Shown one piece after another: positions 45,916-45,971 of a stretch of 45,971 nt of DNA. Made by a program: the position numbers and the translations under genes. Numbering within the stretch: the stretch's first letter is position 1; each line of letters begins with the position of its first letter. The DNA comes from a virus. The notes beneath the pieces were generated by a model that was not told where the DNA came from, searched no databases, and saw only the letters and a list, made by a program, of their open reading frames with translations. The DNA is taken from the IMG/VR virus record IMGVR_UViG_3300042890_004538, positions 1 through 45,971 of that record, one strand, 5' to 3'.

Positions 45916-45971
45916 TTGTGCGAGTTGGGTTCGAACCAACAGTCGGGATATACCACACCAGATTCAAAGTC
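45916..45971 (-). tRNA. Partial tRNA cut by the window edge (anticodon probably TTG)
   Basis: T-arm GTTGG-TTCGAAC-CCAAC and acceptor 3' strand TCGCACA are complete. The anticodon loop reads CTTTGAA. About 17 nt separate anticodon stem and T-stem, a long variable region that does not fit an ordinary tRNA-Gln, so the isotype is uncertain. Confidence 0.6.

Noticed and set aside
45722-45967. Minus-strand ORF of 81 aa at the right end
   Set aside because: Overlaps tRNA-Tyr, tRNA-Val and the partial tRNA; its peptide contains translated T-arm sequence (SNPTRTTFV).
44220-45971. A tmRNA gene to accompany SmpB
   Set aside because: Looked for a tRNA-like end plus a tag ORF ending in a LAA-type sequence; none of the structured RNAs has a convincing tag or T-arm.
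1-45971. CRISPR arrays, insertion sequences or integrase/att sites
   Set aside because: No spaced direct repeats, transposase-like gene or integrase seen. The mobile genes are all free-standing homing endonucleases.
1-45971. Alternative genetic code (stop-codon reassignment)
   Set aside because: TAA, TAG and TGA all end genes at sensible positions, and conserved proteins such as SmpB, IF-3 and RNase R read through without internal stops.

Overview
The window is a gene-dense, AT-rich, almost unidirectional stretch (about 75 of some 81 genes on the minus strand) that looks like part of a large tailed-phage genome with a Bacteroidota (Flavobacterium-like) host. The host inference rests on two things seen here. 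Minus-strand operons start with the Bacteroidota promoter layout TTG - about 20 nt - TAnnTTTG. The encoded sigma factor begins MRNLKITNK, like Bacteroidota RpoD. The phage inference rests on short overlapping genes (ATGA/TAATG junctions), free-standing homing endonucleases, a tRNA cluster and many small unknown proteins. No terminase, portal, tail or polymerase gene is in the window.

Layout. 0-4.5 kb: small unknown genes, a plus-strand RHH/HNH homing module and an orphan plus-strand transcript candidate. 4.5-8.5 kb: sigma factor, LAGLIDADG endonuclease, SmpB, dephospho-CoA kinase, PPP-type phosphatase. 8.5-15 kb: a second LAGLIDADG endonuclease, small membrane proteins, a metallophosphoesterase, a plus-strand PD-(D/E)XK homing endonuclease, a GT-A-like glycosyltransferase, an RlpA-like protein. 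15-25 kb: RNase R, HETGH metalloprotein, HAD phosphatases, IF-3, deoxyribosyltransferase-like protein, Smr, Nudix, EMAP-II-like tRNA-binding protein, a 517-aa HTH/metallophosphoesterase. 25-36 kb: Thg1-like 3'-5' polymerase, PRPP synthetase, CoaD, SSB-like DUF3127, Sir2, dCMP deaminase, HADs, then one operon (35.98 to 32.07 kb) with NMN adenylyltransferase/Nudix, a SLOG protein, nicotinamide phosphoribosyltransferase, an unknown and a macrodomain. 36-44 kb: AAA ATPase, phosphoesterase, YqeY, DUF3307, thioesterase, PD-(D/E)XK nuclease, Gp88-like protein, HNH endonuclease. 44.2-46 kb: a tRNA cluster interleaved with non-tRNA structured RNAs.

How the genes fit together. The strongest theme is NAD+ metabolism. 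ADP-ribose plus nicotinamide, the products of NADase immunity, could be rebuilt into NAD+ entirely with enzymes in this window: Nudix (ADPR to ribose-5-P + AMP), Prs (ribose-5-P to PRPP), NAMPT (PRPP + Nam to NMN), NMNAT (NMN to NAD+). Sir2 and macrodomain proteins lie beside it. A second theme is translation and RNA quality control: IF-3, SmpB, RNase R, YqeY, a tRNA-binding domain, Thg1-like repair polymerase, several HAD phosphatases, and a tRNA cluster with A34 tRNAs, a degenerate tRNA-Lys and three stable-RNA candidates. A third is CoA: CoaD, CoaE and an acyl-CoA thioesterase.

Two promoter-like classes can be read by eye: the -33/-7 class above, and a GATATTTAT...TATAAA motif directly upstream of homing endonucleases, the glycosyltransferase and probable virion-associated genes, which resembles a T4-type late promoter. 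Several start codons were moved downstream of the longest ORF because the first codon was TTG lying inside or next to a promoter. All functional calls are from motif recognition by eye, with no database search.
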